DNA of 15,311 bases from Acetobacter sp. UBA5411 (GCF_002409645.1 NZ_DHNR01000035.1:1-15311); one strand, 5' to 3'. Numbered from the stretch's first letter, positions 1 through 8,216 are shown. Program-made: numbers and translations. The notes: generated by a model not told the origin, from the letters alone.

Positions 1-174
1 TCTGTGAGATTTCCGCGTTGAGCGATGTAGCAACCGCGTGCCAAGTCTTTGTTCCAATGTTTTGATCGCTGCAGTCGCTACCGGACGCGAAATACCGCAG
101 TCCGCAGCGGCGGCAGTGAAACTGCCACGATCAACAATGCGCAAAAAGAGATTAAGTGTCGCAAACCTGTCCAT
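1..174 (-). CDS. LysR-family transcriptional regulator, N-terminal part (runs off the left edge)
   Basis: Reading the minus strand from an ATG at 174 gives 58 uninterrupted codons to the window edge, starting MDRFATLNLFLRIVDRGSF. This is the winged helix-turn-helix of a LysR regulator. The signature runs from 'FLRIVDRGSFTAAA' (helix 1) through 'ISRPVATAAIKTLEQRLG' (recognition helix) to 'RLLHRSTRK' (wing), at residues 9-55. The effector-binding domain lies outside the window. The gene is divergent from the SDR gene at 276, and a LysR-type palindrome lies directly upstream of its start, so it probably autoregulates and controls the SDR. The family call is firm; the inducer cannot be inferred. 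Confidence 0.88.
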   Translation of the reverse strand, partial: MDRFATLNLFLRIVDRGSFTAAAADCGISRPVATAAIKTLEQRLGTRLLHRSTRKSHR

Positions 175-177
175 AGG

Positions 178-200
178 ATTGTTTCATGGAGCAAAACAAT
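178..200. promoter_or_regulatory. Putative LysR operator between the divergent lysR and SDR genes
   Basis: This is a perfect 7-bp inverted repeat, ATTGTTT-N9-AAACAAT, 23 bp in total. It contains the T-N11-A core expected of LysR recognition sites and sits 3 bp upstream of the regulator's ATG. A second, smaller dyad (AAGAG-TG-CTCTT, 210-221) lies nearer the SDR promoter and could be the activation subsite. The assignment rests on symmetry and position only. Confidence 0.6.
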
Positions 201-275
201 GCTGACGGAAAGAGTGCTCTTATCGAACAGACATCGTTATGGCCAAGATAGGTTTCTCAACAGATGGAGATATCC

Positions 276-1037
276 ATGCCAGAAGCACACACCATTGCCA
301 TTGTCACGGGCGGAAGCCGTGGACTGGGCCGCGCAACCGTTGAAGCTCTCGCCCAACGCGGCGTCTCATCTCTCTTTACCTATCACACCAACAAATCCGC
401 AGCTGATGAAGTGGTCAAAAGTGTCCAGCACAGCGGAGCCCGTGCAGTCGCTCTGCAACTCGATACTGGAGATACGCACGCCTTTCCTGCCTTTGCCGAC
501 GAAGTCCGGCGCGTGCTGCGCGTATGGGGAAGCGAACGTTTCAATTATCTGGTCAACATGGCAGGTACGTCCCATAGCGGGCTATTCGGCGAGGTGACAG
601 AAGAAGATTTCGATGCTGCCTACCGCATACATGCCAAGGGTCCATTTTTCCTGACGCAGACACTTTTGCCGCTGATCGCGAACGGTGGCCGGATCGTGAA
701 CATCTCATCTGGACTGACACGCTTTGCCTATCCTGGCTGGATTGCGTACGCTGCTATGAAAGGCGCCGTGGAAGTCATGACGCATTACATGGCCAAGGAA
801 CTCGGACCGCGCCGCATTGCTGTTAACACAGTAGCGCCAGGTGCAATTCAGACAGATTTCTCAGGAGGTATGGTACGCGATAACCCCGAGATTGCTCACC
901 ACATCGCGGAAGTAACCGCGCTTGGACGTCCAGGACTGCCAGACGATATCGGCCCCATGATCGCATCGCTGCTCTCCGAGGACAATCGCTGGGTGAATGC
1001 ACAACGGATTGAAGTCTCCGGTGGTCAGGCCATCTAA
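276..1037 (+). CDS. Short-chain dehydrogenase/reductase (SDR), classical type
   Basis: This 253-residue NAD(P)-dependent oxidoreductase has classical SDR length. The dinucleotide-binding motif TGGSRGLG is at residues 11-18, NMAG at 94-97, and the active site Ser145-Tyr158-x3-Lys162 has normal 13-residue Ser-Tyr spacing. The 'NTVAPGAIQTDF' segment after the active site is also typical of FabG-like SDRs. The Asn of the usual catalytic tetrad is replaced by His119 ('YRIHAKGPFF' where VNxKG is usual). I chose ATG 276 because GGAGA lies 5 nt upstream, whereas the in-frame ATG at 264 lacks a ribosome binding site. It is divergent from the partial lysR and converges on the acyl-CoA synthetase gene 40 bp away. 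The substrate is unknown; FabG-like sequence does not imply a fatty-acid role. Confidence 0.9.
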   Translation: MPEAHTIAIVTGGSRGLGRATVEALAQRGVSSLFTYHTNKSAADEVVKSVQHSGARAVALQLDTGDTHAFPAFADEVRRVLRVWGSERFNYLVNMAGTSHSGLFGEVTEEDFDAAYRIHAKGPFFLTQTLLPLIANGGRIVNISSGLTRFAYPGWIAYAAMKGAVEVMTHYMAKELGPRRIAVNTVAPGAIQTDFSGGMVRDNPEIAHHIAEVTALGRPGLPDDIGPMIASLLSEDNRWVNAQRIEVSGGQAI

Positions 1038-1077
1038 GATCTGGTCACCCCTTACACAGAAGGCCATGTTGGTACCA

Positions 1078-2850
1078 TTAGGACACCAGCAAGCGTTTTC
1101 GCGTAATTTTTCCGGATACGGTGGTTGGCAATCGCCCGACGAAGCGGACTTCTTTCAGACCAACCCAACGCCCGAGGACTTCGTTGATCCGCGCAACGAT
1201 TTCCTCGGAAGAAGGCATACATTCCGCCTCGGAATCAGGAACGACATAAGCGATAGGTCGCTGCCCTCTCAGTTCATCTGGAATTGCGACCACGGCACAC
1301 GCGTGAACGGCAGGATGGGTGGCGATGATCTTTTCGATCTGCACGCCGGAAATCCGCCTTCCTGCAACCTTGATGACATCATCGGAACGTCCGAGCATAT
1401 GAACTGCGCGGTTGGCCTGAATCATGCCTTCATCGAAGGTGCGGTAATACCTGCGCGTTTCATCAAGATAAGCGGACGGAACACGGATAGCCCCATTCTT
1501 CCATATTCCAGCGAGACACCCAGGCGGTAACGGCAGCGAAAGAACGATCTCCCCGCACTGCTCACCGGGTATGGAGGGCACGATGGCCGGACGAAATCCC
1601 GGCGCAGGCCGCCCGATGTCATTCATGAGAGAAACTGGCTCACGTTCGGGTAGACCGAAGAAATGCGCGGTGATGCTCCATCCCGTTTCCGTTTGCCACC
1701 AGTGATTGACCACAGGTGTGCGAAAGTAGGATCGAGCCCACTCCAGCAACGTCGGATCCGCATACTCTCCAGCTACGAAAACACGGGCAAGAGCGGGCAG
1801 GATCACCTCTGACAGATGACGGCTCTCCTGTCGCATGAGACGCATCTGAGTGGGCGTGGTAAACAGGCATTTCACTCCATGCTCATGACAGAGCGTGCGA
1901 ATGGCGGACGCAGATGCACCGCCTTCGACGATGACGCTGGTACAGCCGCTGATCAGCGGCGCATAAACACCATAGGAATGACCAACAACCCAGCCAAGGT
2001 CCGATGTAGTAAAGAAGGTATCACCGGGTTCGCAGCCGTAGATCACGTCCATGGACAAGGCGAGAGCCACAGCATGGCCGCCATTATCACGCACAATGCC
2101 TTTTGCGTGCCCCGTCGTGCCAGATGTGTGAAGAATATAGAGTGGATCTTCGGAGCGTAGCACGACGGCCTCTACAGACGTGGACTGTTCCAGCGTATGG
2201 AAATCATGATCCCGCAATGGCATCAATGATGTCCGACATGCTGCGCGTTGCACAATCACGCAAGCCTGTGGCCGGTACGCTGCCAAAGCAAGTGCATCAT
2301 TCAGAGCAGGGGCAGACGGAATGGGCGTCTGTCCCTGAAAGCTGCAACTGGCAATGATAATGACTTTCGGAGCCACATCATCAATCCGTCGTGCCAACTC
2401 CGGTCCGGCATAACCGGCAAAAACCACAACATGCACAGCCCCTATCCGCGCACATGCCAACATAGCTATGGCTGTCTCGATCATGGTCGGCATGGCAATC
2501 AGAACGCAGTCGCCTTTCTCCACTCCGAGCAGGCGTAGGCCGCCGGCAAATCCGGCCACCCTGTCCTGCAGTTCGCGATAGGTCACGACCTGCTGTTCCT
2601 TGGTGGCGCAAGAATGCCAGATCAACGCTACCTGCTCACCGCGACCATTCTCCACATGCCGGTCTACGGCATTGTGGCAGGTATTGAGCGTGCCGTCAGG
2701 GAACCAGTCATGCCAACCGTCTGTTCGCTCCCGGCAGGCCATCGCAGGCTCCTGCTTCCATGTGATACGCTGCGCCGCACTGAGCCAGAATTCCTCTGGC
2801 TGGTTCAGTGCCGCATCATACATCGCTTCATAAGTTGTCCATGGAAGCAT
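1078..2850 (-). CDS. PrpE/Acs-like acyl-CoA synthetase (AMP-forming), last gene of the nit operon
   Basis: This 590-residue ANL-superfamily ligase activates a carboxylic acid to acyl-AMP and then acyl-CoA. It most resembles propionyl/acetyl-CoA synthetases: 'CHNAVDRH' near the N terminus, P-loop TSGTTGHAKG at 242-251, 'SDLGWVVGHSY' downstream, WWQTETG at 384-390, GRSDDVIK at 487-494 and the catalytic Lys581 in 'SGKITRKR'. PrpE is somewhat longer (about 630), so the chain-length preference is open. ATG 2850 is preferred over an upstream ATG at 2910 because it has GGAG 8 nt upstream, starts the family-like 'YEAMYDAAL' region, and avoids overlapping nitH. It lies 14 bp after nitH and is probably cotranscribed. 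Acyl-CoA synthetases are frequent companions of Nit1 clusters. A plausible role, inferred, is supplying the acyl donor for the GNAT protein NitE. Confidence 0.9.
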   Translation of the reverse strand: MLPWTTYEAMYDAALNQPEEFWLSAAQRITWKQEPAMACRERTDGWHDWFPDGTLNTCHNAVDRHVENGRGEQVALIWHSCATKEQQVVTYRELQDRVAGFAGGLRLLGVEKGDCVLIAMPTMIETAIAMLACARIGAVHVVVFAGYAGPELARRIDDVAPKVIIIASCSFQGQTPIPSAPALNDALALAAYRPQACVIVQRAACRTSLMPLRDHDFHTLEQSTSVEAVVLRSEDPLYILHTSGTTGHAKGIVRDNGGHAVALALSMDVIYGCEPGDTFFTTSDLGWVVGHSYGVYAPLISGCTSVIVEGGASASAIRTLCHEHGVKCLFTTPTQMRLMRQESRHLSEVILPALARVFVAGEYADPTLLEWARSYFRTPVVNHWWQTETGWSITAHFFGLPEREPVSLMNDIGRPAPGFRPAIVPSIPGEQCGEIVLSLPLPPGCLAGIWKNGAIRVPSAYLDETRRYYRTFDEGMIQANRAVHMLGRSDDVIKVAGRRISGVQIEKIIATHPAVHACAVVAIPDELRGQRPIAYVVPDSEAECMPSSEEIVARINEVLGRWVGLKEVRFVGRLPTTVSGKITRKRLLVS

Positions 2851-2864
2851 GGCGCATACTCCGA

Positions 2865-4112
2865 TCAGGCTATGGGCACGTCTTTGCCGGTGATCTGGCT
2901 GGCCAGCCACGCAGCATCACGGGAAATGCCGGAAAACCGCCCGGAGCCCCATGTATGCAGCCATGGCAGACCAAGAAAATAAAAGCCCGGCGCATCCGTC
3001 ACGCCCCGATGCCAGACCGGCTTGTTAGCACCGTTGAAGACGGGCACATCGATCCAGCGGTAGTTCGGACGGAAGCCGATGCACCAGACGATCGATGTGA
3101 TTCCAGCGGCCTTCAGATCGAGCGGCGTGTTGCTTCCATCAGGCTGCCAGACAGGTACGTAAGGCGCTTCCGTCGGTGCATTGATGTTTTCGCGAGCAAT
3201 ATAGGCATCAATGGATTTCTTGATGTCTGCATTGGTCTTGTCCGCATCGTCGAGATGTTGCTTTAGATCTGGAAGAAAATGCGCAACCTCATCACGGATT
3301 GTCTCAAGCGTACCATGCAATCCTACCCCTTCTTTTGCAAAAAGACGCAGATCAAGGTCATGCCCCCCATTGCGGCCGGTGACATAATGGTTGGTCTTAT
3401 CCCGCGCCCCTTCCCGTAAGGGGTGATTATCCACCGTCAGATCATAGAAGTGCATATCCGCCAGCCAGTCCACAACGTCACGGCCACGGTAAAAGCGTGA
3501 GACACGCGGGGCGGAGCCGACACACAGATGGACCTTGCGTTTTTCAAGGAACAGGTCCTCGACGATCTGTGCACCGGACTGACCGCTGCCCACGACCAGG
3601 ACAGCCCCTTCAGGCAACTGGGCCGCATTGCGGTAATCCTGCGAGTGAACCTGAAAGATTGATGGATCGATAGCACTCGCATATCCGGGGATCACCGCAT
3701 CCTGGTACGCTCCCGAGGCGATGACCACATGCTTTGTGTGCCAGGTCTCACCGCCCGCCACCACACGATAGCCACCGGCCTCATGACGTGTGATGGAGGT
3801 GACGGCTGTGTGTTCACGCAGCGGGGGATTGAACGAGTTAACAAAGCCTTTGACGTATTCAATGATTTCCTGCTTCACCATGAAGCCGTGTGGATCTTTT
3901 CCCTTGTATGGGTGGCCGGGAAGTTCACATTGCCAATTCGGTGTGACCAGGCAGAAGTTGTCCCAGCGCTCATCGTCCCATGAGTGACAGGCGGTCTTGG
4001 ATTCAAAAACGATATGATCCACTTTTTCGCGACAGAGATACCAGCTCAGGGAGAGCCCAGCCTGTCCGCCGCCCACGATGATAACAGGAATGCTTTTTTC
4101 GTTCTGTGTCAT
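2865..4112 (-). CDS. nitH: Nit1 flavin-dependent oxidoreductase, MSMEG_0569 family
   Basis: This 415-residue FAD/NAD(P)H monooxygenase-like protein resembles flavin-containing monooxygenases of the CzcO/Trk type. The FAD Rossmann motif GGGQAG is at 14-19, directly after the start. The pyridine-nucleotide motif GSGQSG is at 175-180. The segment 'WDNFCLVTPNWQCELPGHPYKG' and the C-terminal 'LGLPWLHTWGSGRFSG' are typical of the Nit1-associated MSMEG_0569 family. The open frame extends upstream to 4250, but that extension covers nitG in another frame, and the FAD motif demands a start near 4112. Its ribosome binding site is weak (AAGAA), so it probably relies on coupling to nitG 16 bp upstream. 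It presumably oxygenates a pathway intermediate; the substrate is unknown. Confidence 0.92.
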   Translation of the reverse strand: MTQNEKSIPVIIVGGGQAGLSLSWYLCREKVDHIVFESKTACHSWDDERWDNFCLVTPNWQCELPGHPYKGKDPHGFMVKQEIIEYVKGFVNSFNPPLREHTAVTSITRHEAGGYRVVAGGETWHTKHVVIASGAYQDAVIPGYASAIDPSIFQVHSQDYRNAAQLPEGAVLVVGSGQSGAQIVEDLFLEKRKVHLCVGSAPRVSRFYRGRDVVDWLADMHFYDLTVDNHPLREGARDKTNHYVTGRNGGHDLDLRLFAKEGVGLHGTLETIRDEVAHFLPDLKQHLDDADKTNADIKKSIDAYIARENINAPTEAPYVPVWQPDGSNTPLDLKAAGITSIVWCIGFRPNYRWIDVPVFNGANKPVWHRGVTDAPGFYFLGLPWLHTWGSGRFSGISRDAAWLASQITGKDVPIA

Positions 4113-4128
4113 GGTCGTTCTTTTCGTC

Positions 4129-4416
4129 TCAGTATCTGAAAGACAGGACGCGCACCTGCGCATCGGGTCGATTAAGGAAAGGCGCACTGCTCTGCTGAAT
4201 GACGTGCAGCTGGCCAAGGGCGCGACTGCACGGAAAGCCGTAACGGGCACGAACCCGTTCGCTCGCCTGGGTCAGAGCCGTGTCCGCCTTTTCAAGAAAC
4301 TCCCGGACCGGATAATCCTGACCGGGTGTGAAGTGGTCCCTTATGACCAGCGATGGGGAGTAACAGTCGGTCTCGTTCCCATCGGGCCAACGCACGCGAA
4401 AGGTCATTTCGGGCAT
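4129..4416 (-). CDS. nitG: Nit1 small protein, MSMEG_0570 family
   Basis: This 95-residue protein starts MPEMTFRVRWPDG and contains 'CYSPSLVIRDHF', 'YPVREFLEKADTALTQAS' and 'ERVRARYGFPCS', which match my memory of the MSMEG_0570 nitrogen-starvation family at full length. AGGAG lies 10 nt before the ATG. It overlaps the end of the glycosyltransferase gene by 13 nt. No catalytic motif or membrane segment is visible. Function is unknown even in characterised Nit1C loci; a small subunit or adaptor is one possibility. The family call is strong, while the letter G follows Pseudomonas Nit1C naming from memory. Confidence 0.88.
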   Translation of the reverse strand: MPEMTFRVRWPDGNETDCYSPSLVIRDHFTPGQDYPVREFLEKADTALTQASERVRARYGFPCSRALGQLHVIQQSSAPFLNRPDAQVRVLSFRY

Positions 4417-5582
4417 GGTGACAAAACTCCTGAAGCCGGGACGTCAGCGTGCTGCAATGCTGCGAGACGCCGATATGCGGGGAGATGCCGACTGGCGACG
4501 CTGTCCCAGTCGAAACGGCGGGCTGTTGCAGGGCCGCTGAGCCGGAAATGGTCACGGCTTTCGACGCGCAGGGCGTCGCGCAACGCTATGAACAAGGTGT
4601 CGGGGTGCGCCGGTTGGCACCACAGCGCATCTGTTGCCGAAAAATGTTCCGTGAAAGGTGGTGCGGCTGGCACCACCACGGGGATTCCACAAGCCAGGGC
4701 TTCCAGAGGACACAGTCCGAACCCCTCGGTTACGGATGGATAGGCCAACACGTCCGCCTGCCGGTAGAATGAAGGCATGTCTTCATCCGCAACTGGCCCG
4801 GTGATGGTGACATGATCGGCCGCACCGCTTTCGCGCAGACGCGCCATGAATCGGGTGCGGTAGGCAGAATGATCCAGCAGCGAGGCCCCGCCTGCCACAA
4901 TCAGATGCACATCAGGCTGTTCGCGACGAAGGGCCAGAAATGCGTCGAGCAAGTGCAGCGTGTTCTTGCGCTGCTCGATCCCGCCCACGGACAGGATCAG
5001 GTGCTGACCGGCAGGCAGATGATACCGCGCTCGCAACGCGGCATCGTGCGCGGTTGCTACGGGCGAAAAGTGCACGGGATCAACCCCATTGCCCACGACC
5101 GGAGCTTCGCGGCCATGGCCGTTGCGCAGGACATCTTCCCACATTGTGCTGACGGTAAACAGTTCGGCCGCCGCCCTGATCCCCCGTTCCTGCCGCGCGG
5201 CAAGGACCGGGTGCGTGAAATGGTCAAGATGGTGGACCGTGCGGGCAAAGCCCGGTATCCGCCCTTCCTGCACCAGATCGGCCAAAGCATTGGCGCTGAT
5301 CGGATCCTGCGCATGCAGCACGTCAAAATGCTGTCCGCGCAATGCGTCTCTGATTTCGCCAATACGACGCTCCACCAGTGTCGGCAGATCAGGTACAGAC
5401 GCGGCTGGGATGCACCAGGTTGCGCAACGGGGTTTGCGGAAGAAACCCGATCCTGTCACGTCCGGTGCGATCAGCGTTGCGTCGTGGCCCGCGTCACACA
5501 GAGTTTCCGCTAGCGCCATGCCGTGCACCACGCCGCCACGCGGATTGGTCGAATGGGTCAGAATGCCAATGGACAGACTCAT
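4404..5582 (-). CDS. Nit1-associated glycosyltransferase, MSMEG_0565 family (GT4-like)
   Basis: This 392-residue GT-B fold glycosyltransferase has a glycine-rich acceptor-side loop 'STNPRGGVVHG' at the N terminus, the donor-domain start 'LILSVGGIEQRKNTLHLLDAF', and the GT4 E-x7-E motif (Glu286...Glu294 in 'EGFGLCPLEALACG'). Its start ATG overlaps the nitF stop codon as ATGA; the apparent upstream extension to 5645 overlaps nitF and lacks family similarity. This glycosyltransferase is present in only some Nit1 clusters. It implies that a sugar is added to the pathway product or an intermediate, but donor and acceptor are unknown. No signal peptide or membrane anchor is seen, so it should be cytosolic. 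Confidence 0.92.
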   Translation of the reverse strand: MSLSIGILTHSTNPRGGVVHGMALAETLCDAGHDATLIAPDVTGSGFFRKPRCATWCIPAASVPDLPTLVERRIGEIRDALRGQHFDVLHAQDPISANALADLVQEGRIPGFARTVHHLDHFTHPVLAARQERGIRAAAELFTVSTMWEDVLRNGHGREAPVVGNGVDPVHFSPVATAHDAALRARYHLPAGQHLILSVGGIEQRKNTLHLLDAFLALRREQPDVHLIVAGGASLLDHSAYRTRFMARLRESGAADHVTITGPVADEDMPSFYRQADVLAYPSVTEGFGLCPLEALACGIPVVVPAAPPFTEHFSATDALWCQPAHPDTLFIALRDALRVESRDHFRLSGPATARRFDWDSVASRHLPAYRRLAALQHADVPASGVLSPCPK

Positions 5583-6550
5583 GGCGCAAATCCCATGAGT
5601 GAGGACCGGGCGAGATCCCAGAAGGTTTCTTTCTCGTCCGCCCATATGACATCCAGCCGCTGCGTGCTCTCACACCGCCCGATGACAGAAGCAGTAATGC
5701 CACGTCCACGAAACCGGGCCATGATCGCGTGGGCATCTTCGGGACGCGCTGTCAGCAGGTATCCGTAGCTTGGGAATGCAGACAGCCAGCGCTCCATCGG
5801 AGCATCCTCAGGCCGTGGAATGTCATCGAGCATAATGGTCATGCCGATGCCTGAACATTCGGCCAGCATGAGAGCGGTCCCCAGCAGACCGGCCATGCTG
5901 ATGTCCTTGGCAGCACGACTCAGGCCATCTTCGGCAATAGTGGGCAGAAGTTCGATGTCCCCACGCAACCGGGCCGCTCCCTCTGTGCCGCACAGCCCGG
6001 AACTGGCATCCCAGAACGGGTGCGGATCGTGCCAGCGACCGCGCAGATCAATGGCTGCGATCAGCACCTCGCCCGGTTGGGCGTCGAAGCTGGTTAGCAG
6101 ATGACGGGCACGACCAAGGATTGCCACTGAGAGCGAATTATGGGTACTGCGCATGTTGGTGTGTCCACCAACAACCGGCACACCGTAGGTGTTCGCACCG
6201 TCATGGAGACCCGTCAGGATGGACGCGGCCGCCTCGGACGTATCGCTCCACAACGCATCCACCACCGCCACGGGACGGCCGCCCATCGCAGCGATGTCGC
6301 TGACATTGACCATCGCGCCGCAATACCCGGCAAACCACGGCATTGAGCGGACAAAGCTGTCCTGAAAGCCCTCGCTGGCCAGCAGGAGATAGCCATCGCC
6401 ATCCGGGATCGCGGCGCAGTCATCCCCAAGACGGATAGCTTTGGCACCTGTCCCTAAAATCGCGCTAACTTCTGCAATATCCTGCTTAGCCGCAAGAGAG
6501 CGCCCCATACGAAGCGTGCGCAGGAGTGTGGTGAGCTCATGTGCCATCAT
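5579..6550 (-). CDS. nitF: AIR synthase-related protein of the Nit1 cluster (Sll0787-like, PurM/ThiL superfamily)
   Basis: This 323-residue protein has the PurM/ThiL/HypE fold signature: 'RLGDDCAAIPDG' (residues 40-51; GDDCA nucleotide-binding loop) and 'GAMVNVSDIAAMGGRP' (78-93), followed by 'VVGGHTNMRST' and 'GIGMTIMLDDIPRP' of the second domain. Superfamily members use ATP to activate an amide, formyl or carboxylate oxygen. AIR synthase itself closes an imidazole ring, so a comparable ATP-dependent dehydration or cyclisation is plausible here. The start codon overlaps the nitE stop (ATGA, 6547-6550). A second Met follows directly; either could be used. It is too divergent to be the purine enzyme itself. 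Confidence 0.92.
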   Translation of the reverse strand: MMAHELTTLLRTLRMGRSLAAKQDIAEVSAILGTGAKAIRLGDDCAAIPDGDGYLLLASEGFQDSFVRSMPWFAGYCGAMVNVSDIAAMGGRPVAVVDALWSDTSEAAASILTGLHDGANTYGVPVVGGHTNMRSTHNSLSVAILGRARHLLTSFDAQPGEVLIAAIDLRGRWHDPHPFWDASSGLCGTEGAARLRGDIELLPTIAEDGLSRAAKDISMAGLLGTALMLAECSGIGMTIMLDDIPRPEDAPMERWLSAFPSYGYLLTARPEDAHAIMARFRGRGITASVIGRCESTQRLDVIWADEKETFWDLARSSLMGFAP

Positions 6551-7110
6551 GCCACCTGTCGTATCCGGGGTTGCGGACGCAGCAGCCAGGTCTGATCCAG
6601 ACCGTGCGCCGGATAGCGTGACAGATCAGCCTCCATGTCGTGATGCGGCAGGCCATGCAGCGTAATGACGCCGAGACTTTTCCAGTGCAGGCGACGGAAG
6701 AACAGCACATTCTGTTCCTGCACCTGGGCCAAAAACCGTGTAGCCCCCAGGCCGTGTGCCGTACTGACGGCCATGCGGATGAGTTCCGCCCCGATCCGCC
6801 CCAGCTTGCGGTGATCAGCATGCACGGCCAACCGGGAACCGCGCCACACACCGGGCTCTGCTTCGTGAATGCGCACTGCCCCCACGATCCGGTCCGGCAT
6901 CCCCGCCATGCAGCAGGCGGCAATGATGGGAATGGCGTCCTCATCAATCGCGTCGCGGTCATCCTCTGCAAAAACATGCTGTTCACTGCAGAACACTTCA
7001 CGGCGGAGCGCATGATAACCGGCACGCTCCCATGGCGTGCGGGCAAGGCGCACAACATATTCCGTCGGAATGAACGGCCGGTCTTCCATACCTTCGAGGA
7101 TCGTGCTCAT
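6547..7110 (-). CDS. nitE: Nit1 GNAT-family N-acyltransferase, MSMEG_0567/Sll0786 family
   Basis: This 187-residue GNAT-fold protein begins MSTILEGMEDRPFIPTEYV. The family-specific N-terminal block 'ARTPWERAGYHALRREVFCSEQHVF' is followed by 'DDRDAIDEDAIPI'. The acyl-CoA-binding region is degenerate 'VHADHRKLGRIGAELIRMAV' (a Q/RxxGxG/A-like loop). The later 'QVQEQNVLFFRRLHW' is typical of GNAT strand 5/helix 4. The start overlaps the nitD stop (ATGA). It probably transfers an acyl group to an amine of a pathway intermediate, and an acyl-CoA ligase is encoded in the same operon. Substrate unknown. Confidence 0.92.
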   Translation of the reverse strand: MSTILEGMEDRPFIPTEYVVRLARTPWERAGYHALRREVFCSEQHVFAEDDRDAIDEDAIPIIAACCMAGMPDRIVGAVRIHEAEPGVWRGSRLAVHADHRKLGRIGAELIRMAVSTAHGLGATRFLAQVQEQNVLFFRRLHWKSLGVITLHGLPHHDMEADLSRYPAHGLDQTWLLRPQPRIRQVA

Positions 7111-8216
7111 TGTTCGTACGCCGAAAGCGAGGAACAGGCGCCACAACGTCCACACCCGGCCCGGATATCGGTGGATTTCATGTTCGCTTCCCGGAGCATC
7201 CGCCCAAGCGGTGCCAGCACGGATTTCATAAACTCGGCTGAAGGCGGGACATGATTTTCCAGTGGGGTGCCGGAAATGGGCACAAACGGCACCACGAAGG
7301 GATAGACCCCCAGCGCAATCAGACGCTCGGCGAGAGCCAGAATGTCCTCGGGGCTGTCGCCAAGACCGGCCAGAATGTAGGTATTGACCTGCCCACGACC
7401 GAAGATCGGCACGGCGCTGGCGAAAGCGTCCATGTAGCGATCGACGCTGACCGTGGCCTTGCCCGGCATGATCTTCTCACGCACTGCCTGCGTGGCGGCT
7501 TCGAGATGCATACCCAGACTATCGGCTCCAGCTTCCCGCAAACGCTGGAACCAGCCGTGATCACGTGGCGGCTCGCACTGAACCTGAAGCGGCAGATCCA
7601 CCGCCGCCTTGATGGCACGGGCTGACTCCGCCAGCACGGCAGCACCCCGATCAACCACATTGGGCGTGCCGGTCGTCAGCACCATGTCGCGCACGCCGTC
7701 CAGTTCCACAGCAGCTTTGGCAACTTCGGCAAGCTGCGCCGGTGTCTTGTAAGCAATCGTCCGGTCCGCCTCCAGCGATTGGCCAATGGCGCAAAACTGG
7801 CAGGATGTGCGCCGGTCGGCATAGCGGATGCAGGTCTGGTGCACCGTGGTCGCCAGCGTGTCACGGCCATGCAGTAGCGCGATCTTCCAGTAGGGAATAC
7901 CGTCTGCCGTGCTCAGCCCGTAAAAGCGCGGGGCAGCCGGGAAATGGATCGTACCTACTGCCCGCCCATCGCATAGCAGCATGCTCGTCCCGTGCTGGTC
8001 TGGCGGGCTGGCCTGAAACGGTGAATGCTGCGCGCCAGACGTATAGACCGGAACCATGACGGTCTGGCCCGCAATGGTGATCGTCTTGTGATCCGAAGGA
8101 CCAGCGCCTCCCTTGCGGGCAATGCCGCCAGTCTGCTCGCCGATCTGCAGTCCGAAGGACTGGAGATCGGTAACGAGCTTGCGACCAGAAAGTGTACCGA
8201 GCGTCGGAATGGTCAT
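7107..8216 (-). CDS. nitD: Nit1 radical SAM protein, MSMEG_0568 family
   Basis: This 369-residue radical SAM protein has its cluster-binding motif at Cys129-x9-Cys139-x2-Cys142 ('QTCIRYADRRTSCQFCAIG'), longer than the canonical Cx3Cx2C, as I recall for this family. Downstream are 'VLTTGTPNVVDRG' (the GGE-like SAM strand), 'QCEPP', 'SLGMHLEAA' and 'NTYILAGLGDSPED', reminiscent of BioB-like TIM barrels. The C terminus carries Cys355, Cys358 and Cys361, which could ligate a second iron-sulfur cluster. The start overlaps the nitC stop (ATGA). It is expected to generate a 5'-deoxyadenosyl radical; the reaction is unknown. Confidence 0.93.
   Translation of the reverse strand: MTIPTLGTLSGRKLVTDLQSFGLQIGEQTGGIARKGGAGPSDHKTITIAGQTVMVPVYTSGAQHSPFQASPPDQHGTSMLLCDGRAVGTIHFPAAPRFYGLSTADGIPYWKIALLHGRDTLATTVHQTCIRYADRRTSCQFCAIGQSLEADRTIAYKTPAQLAEVAKAAVELDGVRDMVLTTGTPNVVDRGAAVLAESARAIKAAVDLPLQVQCEPPRDHGWFQRLREAGADSLGMHLEAATQAVREKIMPGKATVSVDRYMDAFASAVPIFGRGQVNTYILAGLGDSPEDILALAERLIALGVYPFVVPFVPISGTPLENHVPPSAEFMKSVLAPLGRMLREANMKSTDIRAGCGRCGACSSLSAYEQ

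Noticed and set aside
49..597. 182-codon plus-strand frame at the left end
   Set aside because: It covers both the minus-strand lysR start and the SDR in another frame. Both of those show clear family motifs and this frame shows none.
4078..5513. Long plus-strand frames of 221 and 233 codons opposite nitG and the glycosyltransferase
   Set aside because: They are antisense to genes with complete family motifs, have no ribosome binding sites or recognisable domains, and are explained by third-position GC bias.
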